Of a stretch of DNA of 64,000 nt, positions 57,191 through 64,000 are shown in pieces; position 1 is the stretch's first letter, and every line of letters starts with the position of its first letter. The DNA is from Glaciihabitans tibetensis (GTDB taxonomy: Bacteria > Actinomycetota > Actinomycetes > Actinomycetales > Microbacteriaceae). The notes beneath the pieces are model-generated. The model did no database searches. It saw nothing but the letters and a program-made list of their open reading frames with translations, and was not told where the DNA came from. A program made the translations under genes and the position numbers. Where the stretch lies: positions 186,001 through 250,000 of the forward strand of contig NZ_PVTL01000004.1 of the NCBI RefSeq assembly GCF_003003265.1. Reading direction: 5' to 3'.

Positions 57191-58311
57191 TGCCTGTGAG
57201 TACCCGGTTAGTTGACTTAGTCCAAGCCCGCGTTGATGAGTTCTTTTCAGAACGAACGACGCTGGTGACATCGATAGCGCCCGAGCTCGAGACGTTCCTC
57301 GATTACTCGGCAGATCTAGTGAGGGGAGGGAAGCGGTTTCGCGCTCTGTTCTGTTACTGGGGCTGGCAAGCCGTCGGCGCCGGCCGGGGAGAATTCGATC
57401 CGCTCGTCGCTGACGATGCGCCGGTGGACCTGCCCGCCGTGGTCACCGCGGCGGCGGCGCTCGAGCTGTTTCACGCCGCCGCGCTGGTCCACGACGACAT
57501 CATGGATAAGTCCGACACACGTCGGGGAGCCCCGGCGGCGCATAAACGGTTCGAAGCGCTTCACGCCGAGGGCTCGTGGTTGGGCAGCGCCGCTGATTTC
57601 GGGCAGTCCGCAGGACTCCTCCTCGGTGACTTACTTCTCGGCTGGAGCGACGAGATGTTGGGCGAGGGTCTCGCTCGCCTCGCGAGCCGGCAATCGGCCG
57701 TGGCCGCGCGGCTGGAGTTCAACACCATGCGCACTCAGGTCACCGTGGGCCAGTACCTGGACATCCTCGAAGAGAAGTCCTGGCGCTCTCATCCTGAGGT
57801 CGAGCAGCTCCCGCGTTCCCACCGTGTGATTGTCTACAAGTCGGCGAAATACAGCGTCGAAGCTCCGCTGGCGATCGGGGCGCACCTGGGCGGCGCCAGT
57901 GCCGATCAGGTGGAGTCCCTGCGCGCGTTCGGACTGCCGCTAGGAATCGCGTACCAGCTGCGCGACGACCTACTCGGAGTGTTTGGCGATCCCGAGGTGA
58001 CGGGAAAACCTGCGGGCGACGACCTGCGCGAGGGCAAGCGCACCGTGCTCATCGCGCTCGCCCGCACCAAGCTCCCCAGCAACGTCCGCAACCTCCTGGA
58101 CGATCTGCTGGGTGACAGTTCCCTGGACCGGCAGCAAATCGTGCTGCTGCAGGATGCCGTGCGGGAGTCGGGCGCCATCGAACACGTCGAGCGCATCATC
58201 GACCACAACGTTGCGTTGGCTCGCACGGCACTGGAGACCGCCGACATCACGGCGTCCGCGCGAGCCCAGCTGTTCAAGCTCACCGACACCGTCACCCAGC
58301 GCCAGGCGTAG
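57190..58311 (+). CDS. Polyprenyl (geranylgeranyl-type) diphosphate synthase
   Basis: A 373-residue (371 from the second GTG) all-alpha prenyltransferase that condenses isopentenyl diphosphate with allylic diphosphates. The first Asp-rich motif is VHDDIMDKSDTRRG, preceded by ELFHAAALVHDD. The second is AYQLRDDLLGVFGDPEVTGK, where the usual DDxxD reads DDLLG-VFGD, the common form in actinobacterial IdsA enzymes. RGGKRFRALFCYWGW provides the diphosphate-binding Arg. Chain length cannot be read with certainty; short-chain (C15-C20) is likely, feeding carotenoid, menaquinone or undecaprenyl synthesis. The neighbour order idsA / Rv2175c / kinase resembles M. tuberculosis Rv2173-Rv2176. Start: GTG 57190 or 57196. 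Confidence 0.92.
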   Translation: MPVSTRLVDLVQARVDEFFSERTTLVTSIAPELETFLDYSADLVRGGKRFRALFCYWGWQAVGAGRGEFDPLVADDAPVDLPAVVTAAAALELFHAAALVHDDIMDKSDTRRGAPAAHKRFEALHAEGSWLGSAADFGQSAGLLLGDLLLGWSDEMLGEGLARLASRQSAVAARLEFNTMRTQVTVGQYLDILEEKSWRSHPEVEQLPRSHRVIVYKSAKYSVEAPLAIGAHLGGASADQVESLRAFGLPLGIAYQLRDDLLGVFGDPEVTGKPAGDDLREGKRTVLIALARTKLPSNVRNLLDDLLGDSSLDRQQIVLLQDAVRESGAIEHVERIIDHNVALARTALETADITASARAQLFKLTDTVTQRQA

Positions 58312-58354
58312 CTCAGGGCGAGGCGGGTAAGTAGGTGCGGGGAACGGCTACCCG

Positions 58355-58693
58355 TTAGCCGAGCGCCTGGGCCACGCGGCGCACCTCGGCCTTGCGGCCC
58401 TGGTGGAGGGCGGCGATCGGGCTGACGCCGAGGCTGTCATCCGGTTCGAGCAACCAGTGCATTGCCTCGGCGTCGGTGAAACCACTGTCGCCCAGTACAA
58501 CGAGGGTGCCGCGCAACTCGCCGAGCGGCTCAGCGCCATCGAGGAAATCCGCGGGCACTTTCCACACACCGTCGAGGCGGTAGGCGAGCAAGGCCCGGTC
58601 TTCAATCAGGCGACGCACCTGACTGACCTTGAGACCAAGGATTTCTGTGAGGTCGGGAATAGTAAGCCAGCGCACATCGGGAAAGTCAGACAC
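58355..58693 (-). CDS. Rv2175c-like DNA-binding protein
   Basis: A 112-residue protein with an N-terminal winged-helix-like DNA-binding part (WLTIPDLTEILGLKVSQVRR followed by LIEDRALLAYRLDG) and a C-terminal region (EAMHWLLEPDDSLGVSPIAA then LHQGRKAEVRRVAQALG). It matches the Rv2175c family. In M. tuberculosis this protein is phosphorylated near its N-terminus by PknL, encoded next door, which blocks DNA binding. Here Thr11 lies in the equivalent short N-terminal arm, and a PASTA kinase gene is 1.6 kb away. The GTG at 58693 gives the family start. It converges on the polyprenyl synthetase gene. Confidence 0.85.
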   Translation of the reverse strand: MSDFPDVRWLTIPDLTEILGLKVSQVRRLIEDRALLAYRLDGVWKVPADFLDGAEPLGELRGTLVVLGDSGFTDAEAMHWLLEPDDSLGVSPIAALHQGRKAEVRRVAQALG

Positions 58694-58874
58694 AGGTTAA
58701 TCCTTCCACGTACCGGCCGTAATCACCGCATTCGCTCCGTGTTTCCATCGAGTTAACTCCTGTCACACCGGCCCCGCTGATTGACTCTGCTGACTATCTG
58801 TGTCAGTTTTGACCAACGCCGCTGCGAGGATGGCATATCTGTGCTCGGGGCCGGAAGCAACGACGGGGAACTTG

Positions 58875-60281
58875 ATGACAGAAATTTCGGAACGCAACGC
58901 CCAGCCACTTCCTTCGCCCCTCGCGGGGCTGAAGCCAAGACGGTTGCGTGACGACTCCGATGGGGCGGCGCCGCGGGAGCGTTCGAAGATTTCTCGCAGC
59001 ATGTTGTCGACGGTTCCGATCGTTCTTGCCGGGTCTCTGGCGGTGGCCGGTCTGGGTTTCACCGGTCCGATCACGGACTCCAGCGCTAAGCGCACCCCCG
59101 ACCCGAAGCTGGAGACGGCTGACCACGGAACAACCCAAGCCTCCAAACCGTCGAAGCGGGCGCTGAGCGCCGCGCTTGCCAGCGCCAACGCGGCCGCGAG
59201 CCCGGCACGACCAACGACTTCTGCTCCCGCCGCCGAACTCGCGGTCGCTGAGGCGGCGCCGAGTACCTATCGCGTGCAGGGTGGGGACACCGTAAGCAGC
59301 ATCGCTGGCCGCTTTGGTCTTTCCACGGCGTCTGTGCTCGCCCTGAACGGCCTTGGCTGGAAGTCAGTGATTTTCCCTGGCCAGATTTTGAAGCTCACCA
59401 ACGCCGTGACCTCGGTCGCGCCGGTCGCCGCGCCGTCAGCGTCGTCGTCTACGGAGCGTTACACAATTGGTACCGGCGACACCGTAAGTTCGATCGCCAG
59501 TAATTTTGGTGTTTCGGTGCAGGCAATTCTTTCGGCGAACGGGCTGGGCTGGTCAAGCGTGATCTTCCCCGGACGCACCCTGACGATCCCCCGCTCGGGA
59601 ACCGCGGAGGTTTTCGAGACTGTCGCCATGGTCTCGCCGATCGCGAGCACCACGGTGACCGAGGAGTACACCATCAGGTCGGGCGACACACTCGGCGGCA
59701 TCGCAACCAAGTTTGGCGTCAGCGTTTCTTCGCTCCTCAGCGCGAACAACCTGTCAATGTCGAGCCTTATCTTCGGCGGGCAGACCCTGAAGATCGCCCG
59801 AAACGCGCCCGCTGTGGTGTCGACCACGGCCGCCGCCGTCGTCGTCACCGAGGCCACGGCCACCACGGTCACCCCGTTGAGCCCTGAAATGGCGGCGAAC
59901 GCGACCACGATCGTGCGTGTTGGCCAGCAGCTCGGCGTCCCGGACTATGGCATCGTCATCGCTCTCGCCGCCGCGATGCAGGAGTCCAGCCTGCGCAACG
60001 TCGACCACGGTGACCGCGACTCCGTGGGCCTGTTCCAGCAGCGGCCGAGTACTGGTTGGGGAACCCGCGAGCAACTGCTGTCGCCCGAGTATTCGTCCAA
60101 GCTTTTCTACGGTGGCCGGGACAACCCCAACGTGGGTATCACGCTCGGATTGCTCAACATCGGAGGCTGGGAATCCATGAGCGTCACCGACGCGGCGCAG
60201 AAGGTGCAGATCTCCGCGTACCCGAACGCCTATGCAAAGTGGGAGACCTCGGCCCGCGCCTGGCTCGCAGCTCTGAAGTAG
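58875..60281 (+). CDS. Exported protein with three LysM domains and a lysozyme-like domain
   Basis: A 468-residue wall protein. After a basic 50-residue cytoplasmic part there is one membrane segment (MLSTVPIVLAGSLAVAGLGF, about 48-67). Three LysM modules follow at about 131-173, 196-239 and 265-308, beginning YRVQGGDTVSSIAGRFGLS, YTIGTGDTVSSIASNFGVS and YTIRSGDTLGGIATKFGVS. They bind peptidoglycan. The last 130 residues resemble a lysozyme-like or transglycosylase-associated fold: IVIALAAAMQESSLRN, DSVGLFQQRPSTGWG and YAKWETSARAWLAAL. The Glu in MQESS could be catalytic. ATG 58875 is preferred over 58800 because the N-terminus then has normal topology. The PASTA kinase gene follows 58 bases downstream. 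Confidence 0.83.
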   Translation: MTEISERNAQPLPSPLAGLKPRRLRDDSDGAAPRERSKISRSMLSTVPIVLAGSLAVAGLGFTGPITDSSAKRTPDPKLETADHGTTQASKPSKRALSAALASANAAASPARPTTSAPAAELAVAEAAPSTYRVQGGDTVSSIAGRFGLSTASVLALNGLGWKSVIFPGQILKLTNAVTSVAPVAAPSASSSTERYTIGTGDTVSSIASNFGVSVQAILSANGLGWSSVIFPGRTLTIPRSGTAEVFETVAMVSPIASTTVTEEYTIRSGDTLGGIATKFGVSVSSLLSANNLSMSSLIFGGQTLKIARNAPAVVSTTAAAVVVTEATATTVTPLSPEMAANATTIVRVGQQLGVPDYGIVIALAAAMQESSLRNVDHGDRDSVGLFQQRPSTGWGTREQLLSPEYSSKLFYGGRDNPNVGITLGLLNIGGWESMSVTDAAQKVQISAYPNAYAKWETSARAWLAALK

Positions 60282-60327
60282 CGGCTGTTCACGTCGTGTT
60301 CCGACAGTTGAGTGCCCGCGTCGAAAC

Positions 60328-60340
60328 TAGAATCAAACGG
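60328..60340 (+). promoter_or_regulatory. Candidate -10 element giving a leaderless kinase transcript
   Basis: TAGAAT (60328-60333) is followed by 6 bases and the GTG at 60340. No ribosome site precedes the GTG. Confidence 0.55.
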
Positions 60341-62292
60341 TGAATGCGAATAGCACCGACCCGATGGTCGGCCGTCTGATTGACGGCCGCTACCAGGTTC
60401 GATCGCGCATTGCGCGAGGCGGCATGGCCACCGTGTATCTGGCGACTGACCTGCGACTGGAACGACGCGTCGCGATCAAGATCATGCATGACCACCTCGC
60501 CGAAGACAGTGCCTTCAAGGAGCGTTTCATTCAGGAGGCGCGATCGGCGGCGCGTCTGGCGCATCCCAACGTTGTGAATGTGTTCGACCAGGGGCAAGAC
60601 AGCGACATGGCCTACCTCGTCATGGAGTACCTGCCGGGAATCAATTTGCGCGATTTGCTTCGCGAACATGGGCGGCTCACCACAGAGCAGACGCTTGATG
60701 TGCTCGAAGCCGTGCTCTCGGGCCTGTCCGCCGCCCATAAGGCGGGGATCGTGCACCGCGACCTCAAGCCCGAAAACGTGATGCTCGCGGATGACGGGCG
60801 AATCAAGATCGGCGACTTCGGACTCGCGCGAGCCGTCTCGGCCAACACCGCGACGGGCGCCGCACTCCTCGGCACCATTGCCTACCTCTCTCCCGAGCTG
60901 GTGACGCGCGGGATCGCGGATGCGCGCAGTGACATTTACGCCGTGGGCATCATGATGTACGAGATGCTTACGGGCGAGCAGCCGTACAAGGGCGAGCAGC
61001 CGATGCAAATTGCGTACCAGCACGCGAACGACTCCGTGCCCACGCCAAGCACAAAGAACTCCCGGGTTCCCGCCGAACTCGACGAACTCGTGCTCTGGGC
61101 GACCGCCCGCAATCCTGAGGAGCGGCCCAAAGACGCACGGGTAATGCTCGACCAGTTGATGGAGACCCAGTCCCTCCTGGCAACTGCCCTGCCCACGGGC
61201 GCGCCAACCGTCCAGCGCACAATGGTGCTGCCCACGGCGATGGGAGCTGCGCCGCCCTCCAACAGCGCGACGGTGGTACTGAACCCGGCCGCTCCCCCTG
61301 CACCGGCGCCGTCGCCGGCAGCGGATTCTCCCAAGACCAACGAGCTTGCGACCGTAGCCAAAAAACGCCGTGGCCGAGGCTGGTGGCTTTTCGTGCTCGT
61401 GCTGCTCCTCGCGGGGCTCGCCGGCGGTACGGGGTGGTATTTCGGATCCGGACCCGGATCGCAACTCACCGTCCCCGACGTGTCGCAACTCTCGTTCGAT
61501 GACGCGTCCGCCCGACTGATCGACGAGGGTTTCGCGGTCAACCCCGCCCCCGGCCAGGTGCACCACCCCACCATCGTGAACGATCTGGTTGTCGCGACGG
61601 ACCCCGCCACCGGGTCGGTCGCCGACAAGGGCGGAAGCGTGACACTGCTGTTGTCGATCGGCCCGGAGCAACTGCCCGCACCGACACTCGCGGGTCTCAG
61701 CGAGGAGGCGGCGGTACAGGCGATCGTGAACAACCGCTTCACGGTCTCCGCAGAAGCGGCTATTCGACAGTTCGATGGCGACATCCCCGCGGGCATCGTC
61801 ATCGCCGCGCTGGATGAAGCCGGCAACGAGCTCGCTGCGGAAACCCTCTACAGCGACCAACGCCCCATCCGCCTGATCGTCTCAGCTGGCGCCCTTCCCG
61901 AGGTATATGACCTGTCGGTGGATGCTGCGACCGCAGCACTGTCCGAAGTCGGTCTCCTCACCGAAACAGGAGCCGAGCAGTATGACGAAGAGGTCGCCGA
62001 GGGCAACGTCATCGCGATCGACACCTCCGGCAACGCCAACGGAATCGTGCGGCAGAACGACACCGTGCTGCTCACGCTTTCCCGCGGGCCGGCGCCGGTA
62101 GTCATCCCCGTTCTGCAGGACGAAACCCGTGATGACGCCATAGCAATCCTCGAGGAGCTCGGACTCAACGCCAGCTATAACCCGATGTTCTCGCTCTTCT
62201 CGGACGCCACCGTGACCGGCACGAATCCGGAGCCGGGCACATCGGTTGCGCGGGGAACAACCGTCAACCTGTTCCTGCAACTCTTCGGCTAA
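60340..62292 (+). CDS. PASTA-domain Ser/Thr protein kinase
   Basis: A 650-residue membrane kinase. The catalytic domain covers about residues 18-275: glycine loop IARGGMATVYLA, VAIKIMHDH (Lys about 47), HRDLKPENVMLA (Asp about 141), GDFGLARA (Asp about 159), an activation loop with several Thr and YLSPE instead of Y(M)APE. A Pro/Ala-rich juxtamembrane region leads to one helix at about 346-366 (WWLFVLVLLLAGLAGGTGWY). Four PASTA repeats follow, starting near TVPDVSQL, PAPTLAGL, LPEVYDLS and VVIPVLQD, and should bind muropeptides or lipid II. It may phosphorylate Wag31, the Rv2175c-like protein and Mur enzymes encoded nearby (inference). By synteny it is the PknL equivalent, though M. tuberculosis PknL lacks PASTA repeats. 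Confidence 0.93.
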   Translation: MNANSTDPMVGRLIDGRYQVRSRIARGGMATVYLATDLRLERRVAIKIMHDHLAEDSAFKERFIQEARSAARLAHPNVVNVFDQGQDSDMAYLVMEYLPGINLRDLLREHGRLTTEQTLDVLEAVLSGLSAAHKAGIVHRDLKPENVMLADDGRIKIGDFGLARAVSANTATGAALLGTIAYLSPELVTRGIADARSDIYAVGIMMYEMLTGEQPYKGEQPMQIAYQHANDSVPTPSTKNSRVPAELDELVLWATARNPEERPKDARVMLDQLMETQSLLATALPTGAPTVQRTMVLPTAMGAAPPSNSATVVLNPAAPPAPAPSPAADSPKTNELATVAKKRRGRGWWLFVLVLLLAGLAGGTGWYFGSGPGSQLTVPDVSQLSFDDASARLIDEGFAVNPAPGQVHHPTIVNDLVVATDPATGSVADKGGSVTLLLSIGPEQLPAPTLAGLSEEAAVQAIVNNRFTVSAEAAIRQFDGDIPAGIVIAALDEAGNELAAETLYSDQRPIRLIVSAGALPEVYDLSVDAATAALSEVGLLTETGAEQYDEEVAEGNVIAIDTSGNANGIVRQNDTVLLTLSRGPAPVVIPVLQDETRDDAIAILEELGLNASYNPMFSLFSDATVTGTNPEPGTSVARGTTVNLFLQLFG

Positions 62293-62356
62293 GCGGACTC
62301 CACAAGCAAGACGCGAACTCGCCAGCGCTTACGCCAGCGCACGAACCAGTTCAAAC

Positions 62357-62397
62357 GCGAACGCCGTTCGAAACCATCGGTCTCGAACGGCGTTCGC
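62357..62397. terminator. Bidirectional hairpin between the kinase and aroG genes
   Basis: A perfect 15-bp stem pairs 62357-62371 (GCGAACGCCGTTCGA) with 62383-62397 around an 11-base loop. It lies between convergent genes. There is no T-run. Confidence 0.8.
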
Positions 62398-62417
62398 TGT
62401 ATGTGCGCCAGGGGCGA

Positions 62418-63791
62418 CTACGAGCCGACGCTCAACTCTTCCGCGACGAGAAACGCGAGCTCCAGCGACTGCATGTGGTTCAGGCGAGGGTCGCACAGCG
62501 ACTCGTAGCGAGTAGCGAGGGTCGCCTCATCGATGTGCTCGGAGCCACCCAGGCATTCGGTGACGTCGTCGCCGGTGAGTTCGATGTGGATGCCGCCCGG
62601 GTGGGTGCCCGCCGCACGGTGAGACTCGAAGAACCCCTTTACCTCGTGCACGACATCGTCAAAGCGGCGCGTCTTGTAGCCCGTCGCGGTGGTGAGTCCG
62701 TTGCCGTGCATCGGATCCGAAACCCACAGCGGCGTTGCATCCATTCCCTTGATCGCTTCCAGCAGCGGGGGAAGAGCATCCCGCACCTTGCCTGCGCCCA
62801 TCCGGGTGATGAAGGTCAGTCGGCCGGGCTCGCGATCCGGATCGAGTTTGTCGATCAGTCGCTCCATATCGTCTGCAGAAGTTCCCGGTCCCAGCTTGAC
62901 GCCGATCGGGTTGCGGAGGCGGCTGAAGTAGTCGATGTGCGCGCCATCGAGATCGCGCGTGCGCTCCCCCACCCACAGGAAGTGGGCGGAGGTGTTGTAG
63001 GGGGTTCCGGTGCGCGAGTCGATGCGAGTCATCGGGCGCTCGTAGTCCATCAGCAGACCCTCGTGGCTGGCGTAGAACTCCACACGCTTGAGTTCGTCGA
63101 AGTCGGCGCCCGCCGCCTCCATGAACTTGATCGCCTTGTCGATCTCGCCCGCCATCTTTTCGTACTCATGGTTCGCGGGGTTCGCAGCGAATCCCTTGTT
63201 CCAGCTGTGCACCTGGCGAAGGTCGGCGAACCCGCCCTGGGTGAACGCGCGCACCAGGTTCAGGGTCGCAACGGCAGTGTGGTACCCCTGCACAAGACGT
63301 CGCGGGTCAGCGGTGCGGGACTCCGGGGTGAAGTCGTAGCCGTTGACGATGTCGCCACGGTAGGCGGGAAGGGTCACTCCGCCCCGGGTCTCCATGTCAT
63401 TGGAGCGAGGCTTGGCAAATTGACCAGCCATCCGTCCCATCTTGATGACCGGCATGGATGCACCGTAGGTCAGCACCACGGCCATCTGGAGTATCGTTTT
63501 GACGCGGTTGCGGATCTGCTCGGCGGTAGCGCCCGCAAACGTCTCGGCGCAGTCTCCGCCCTGGAGCAAGAAGGCCTCGCCGCGGGCGGCCTTCGCCAGG
63601 CGATCACGCAGCATATCCACCTCGCCTGCGAACACCAGCGGAGGAAGGGTCGCAATCTCGGCACTCGCCGCGCCCACCGCGTCTGCATCAGGCCACTGCG
63701 GCTGCTGCTTCACGGGAAGAGTCCGCCAATAGTCCAGTCCGGCGATCACCTGAGGATCAGCGGCAACAAAGGGTTCGGACGGGTCTACCAC
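62418..63791 (-). CDS. aroG: Class II DAHP synthase
   Basis: A 457-residue enzyme that joins phosphoenolpyruvate and erythrose 4-phosphate to start aromatic amino-acid synthesis. It is of the plant/mycobacterial class II: QQPQWPDADAV, the metal Cys in LQGGDCAETFAG, MPVIKMGRMAGQFAKPRS, YRGDIVNGYDF, EFYASHEGLLMDYERP, GVKLGPGTSADDMERLIDKL and WVSDPMHGNG, with SEHIDEATL near the end. The GTG at 63791 gives the usual opening. In M. tuberculosis aroG (Rv2178c) also lies just past pknL. trpD at 17986 is another aromatic-pathway gene but is not linked. Confidence 0.96.
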   Translation of the reverse strand: MVDPSEPFVAADPQVIAGLDYWRTLPVKQQPQWPDADAVGAASAEIATLPPLVFAGEVDMLRDRLAKAARGEAFLLQGGDCAETFAGATAEQIRNRVKTILQMAVVLTYGASMPVIKMGRMAGQFAKPRSNDMETRGGVTLPAYRGDIVNGYDFTPESRTADPRRLVQGYHTAVATLNLVRAFTQGGFADLRQVHSWNKGFAANPANHEYEKMAGEIDKAIKFMEAAGADFDELKRVEFYASHEGLLMDYERPMTRIDSRTGTPYNTSAHFLWVGERTRDLDGAHIDYFSRLRNPIGVKLGPGTSADDMERLIDKLDPDREPGRLTFITRMGAGKVRDALPPLLEAIKGMDATPLWVSDPMHGNGLTTATGYKTRRFDDVVHEVKGFFESHRAAGTHPGGIHIELTGDDVTECLGGSEHIDEATLATRYESLCDPRLNHMQSLELAFLVAEELSVGS

Positions 63792-63892
63792 GGGTATTCC
63801 TTACATGGGAGTGGACGGGGTGGATCGGGTAAATCGGGGCGGGAGCCCCACCGAAGGAGCCTACCGGAGCACGAACATCCGTCGCAGGAAGT

Positions 63893-63928
63893 GGACGAAC
63901 CGCCTCTGGTGAACGAACCGCCTCTGGC
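63893..63928. repeat. 18-bp tandem repeat, 2 copies, at the right edge
   Basis: GGACGAACCGCCTCTGGT (63893) and GAACGAACCGCCTCTGGC (63911) differ at 2 positions and lie just past the stop of the last gene, upstream of aroG. Confidence 0.8.
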
Positions 63929-63933
63929 GGCAC

Positions 63934-64000
63934 TCAGCGAGTGGAAGGGACCTTGTCCTTCGTCGACGTGGACTTCGCCGCTGGAGCTTTGACCGCGGCC
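63934..64000 (-). CDS. C-terminal tail of a gene entering from the right edge
   Basis: On the minus strand an open frame enters at 64000 and stops with TGA at 63936-63934, giving the last 22 residues AAVKAPAAKSTSTKDKVPST followed by R and stop. The Lys/Ala/Ser/Thr composition is that of a disordered basic tail. In M. tuberculosis a 1-acylglycerol-3-phosphate acyltransferase gene lies past aroG, so this could be its counterpart, but 22 residues cannot prove a family. Confidence 0.45.
   Translation of the reverse strand, partial: AAVKAPAAKSTSTKDKVPSTR

Noticed and set aside
58345..58361. Hairpin CGGCTA-CCCGT-TAGCCG between the prenyl synthetase and the Rv2175c-like gene as terminator
   Set aside because: The 6-bp stem overlaps the coding end of the second gene and has no T-run; support is too weak.

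Overview
The window is chromosomal DNA from a high-GC Gram-positive bacterium, almost certainly an actinobacterium of the family Microbacteriaceae. The grounds are: a complete actinobacterial dcw cluster (mraZ to wag31) without ftsA; an actinobacterial bcc-aa3 respiratory supercomplex (diheme QcrC, three-membrane-segment QcrA, short CtaE); homologues of M. tuberculosis LigC/Prim-PolC, Rv2466c and Rv2175c; a small protein resembling the Microbacteriaceae-type DUF7882 family; and a MurE whose DNPR motif is altered, which fits the unusual peptidoglycans of this family. No rRNA, tRNA, insertion sequence, prophage or CRISPR array was seen. Coding density is very high and no gap exceeds 300 bases.

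Layout. 0-4.3 kb: a truncated membrane-protein gene with a two-palindrome operator, ATP-dependent ligase LigC converging on a Prim-PolC primase-polymerase, a metallophosphoesterase, a DUF7882-like protein and an NAD(P)HX epimerase. 4.3-11 kb: a large SWIM/SNF2 ATPase, a PRC-barrel/DUF2382 protein, a four-segment membrane protein and an unusual J-domain protein with a degenerate nuclease-like C-terminus. 11-18 kb: SufU/SufS, then a C3 module of PTS-dependent dihydroxyacetone kinase (dhaKLM) divergent from glpF-glpK. 18-27.5 kb: trpD, ctaE-qcrCAB, a DsbA-like protein, ctaCD and erpA. 27.5-36.7 kb: housekeeping genes (M20 peptidase, DUF3043, pyrD, nrdR, hisD, a flavin reductase, dnaE). 36.7-56.5 kb: rluD-like, lspA, wag31, yggT, sepF, yggS, ftsZ, ftsQ, murC, murG, ftsW, murD, mraY, murF, murE, ftsI, ftsL, rsmH and mraZ, all on the minus strand with repeated 4-base start/stop overlaps. 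56.7-64 kb: DUF3040, a polyprenyl synthetase, an Rv2175c-type DNA-binding protein, a LysM/lysozyme-like exported protein, a PASTA Ser/Thr kinase, class II DAHP synthase and the tail of one more gene.

How the genes work together. The dcw block makes the lipid II precursor (MurC-F, MraY, MurG), flips or polymerises it (FtsW, FtsI) and places the division and polar growth machinery (FtsZ, SepF, FtsQ, FtsL, Wag31). The neighbouring PASTA kinase is expected to sense the same wall chemistry, and the LysM protein probably acts on the wall. ctaC-E and qcrCAB together build the terminal oxidase branch. SufSU and ErpA supply iron-sulfur clusters, for example to the Rieske protein QcrA. GlpF, GlpK and DhaKLM give two ways to phosphorylate imported C3 substrates.

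Most of the window is ordinary core genome, and I did not find a clear undescribed system. The best leads are: a recurring set of 13-25 bp tandem repeats placed at gene junctions; four plus-strand genes with identical leaderless promoter geometry; the paired palindromes at 388-425; the J-domain/NERD-like fusion; and the MurE specificity motif.
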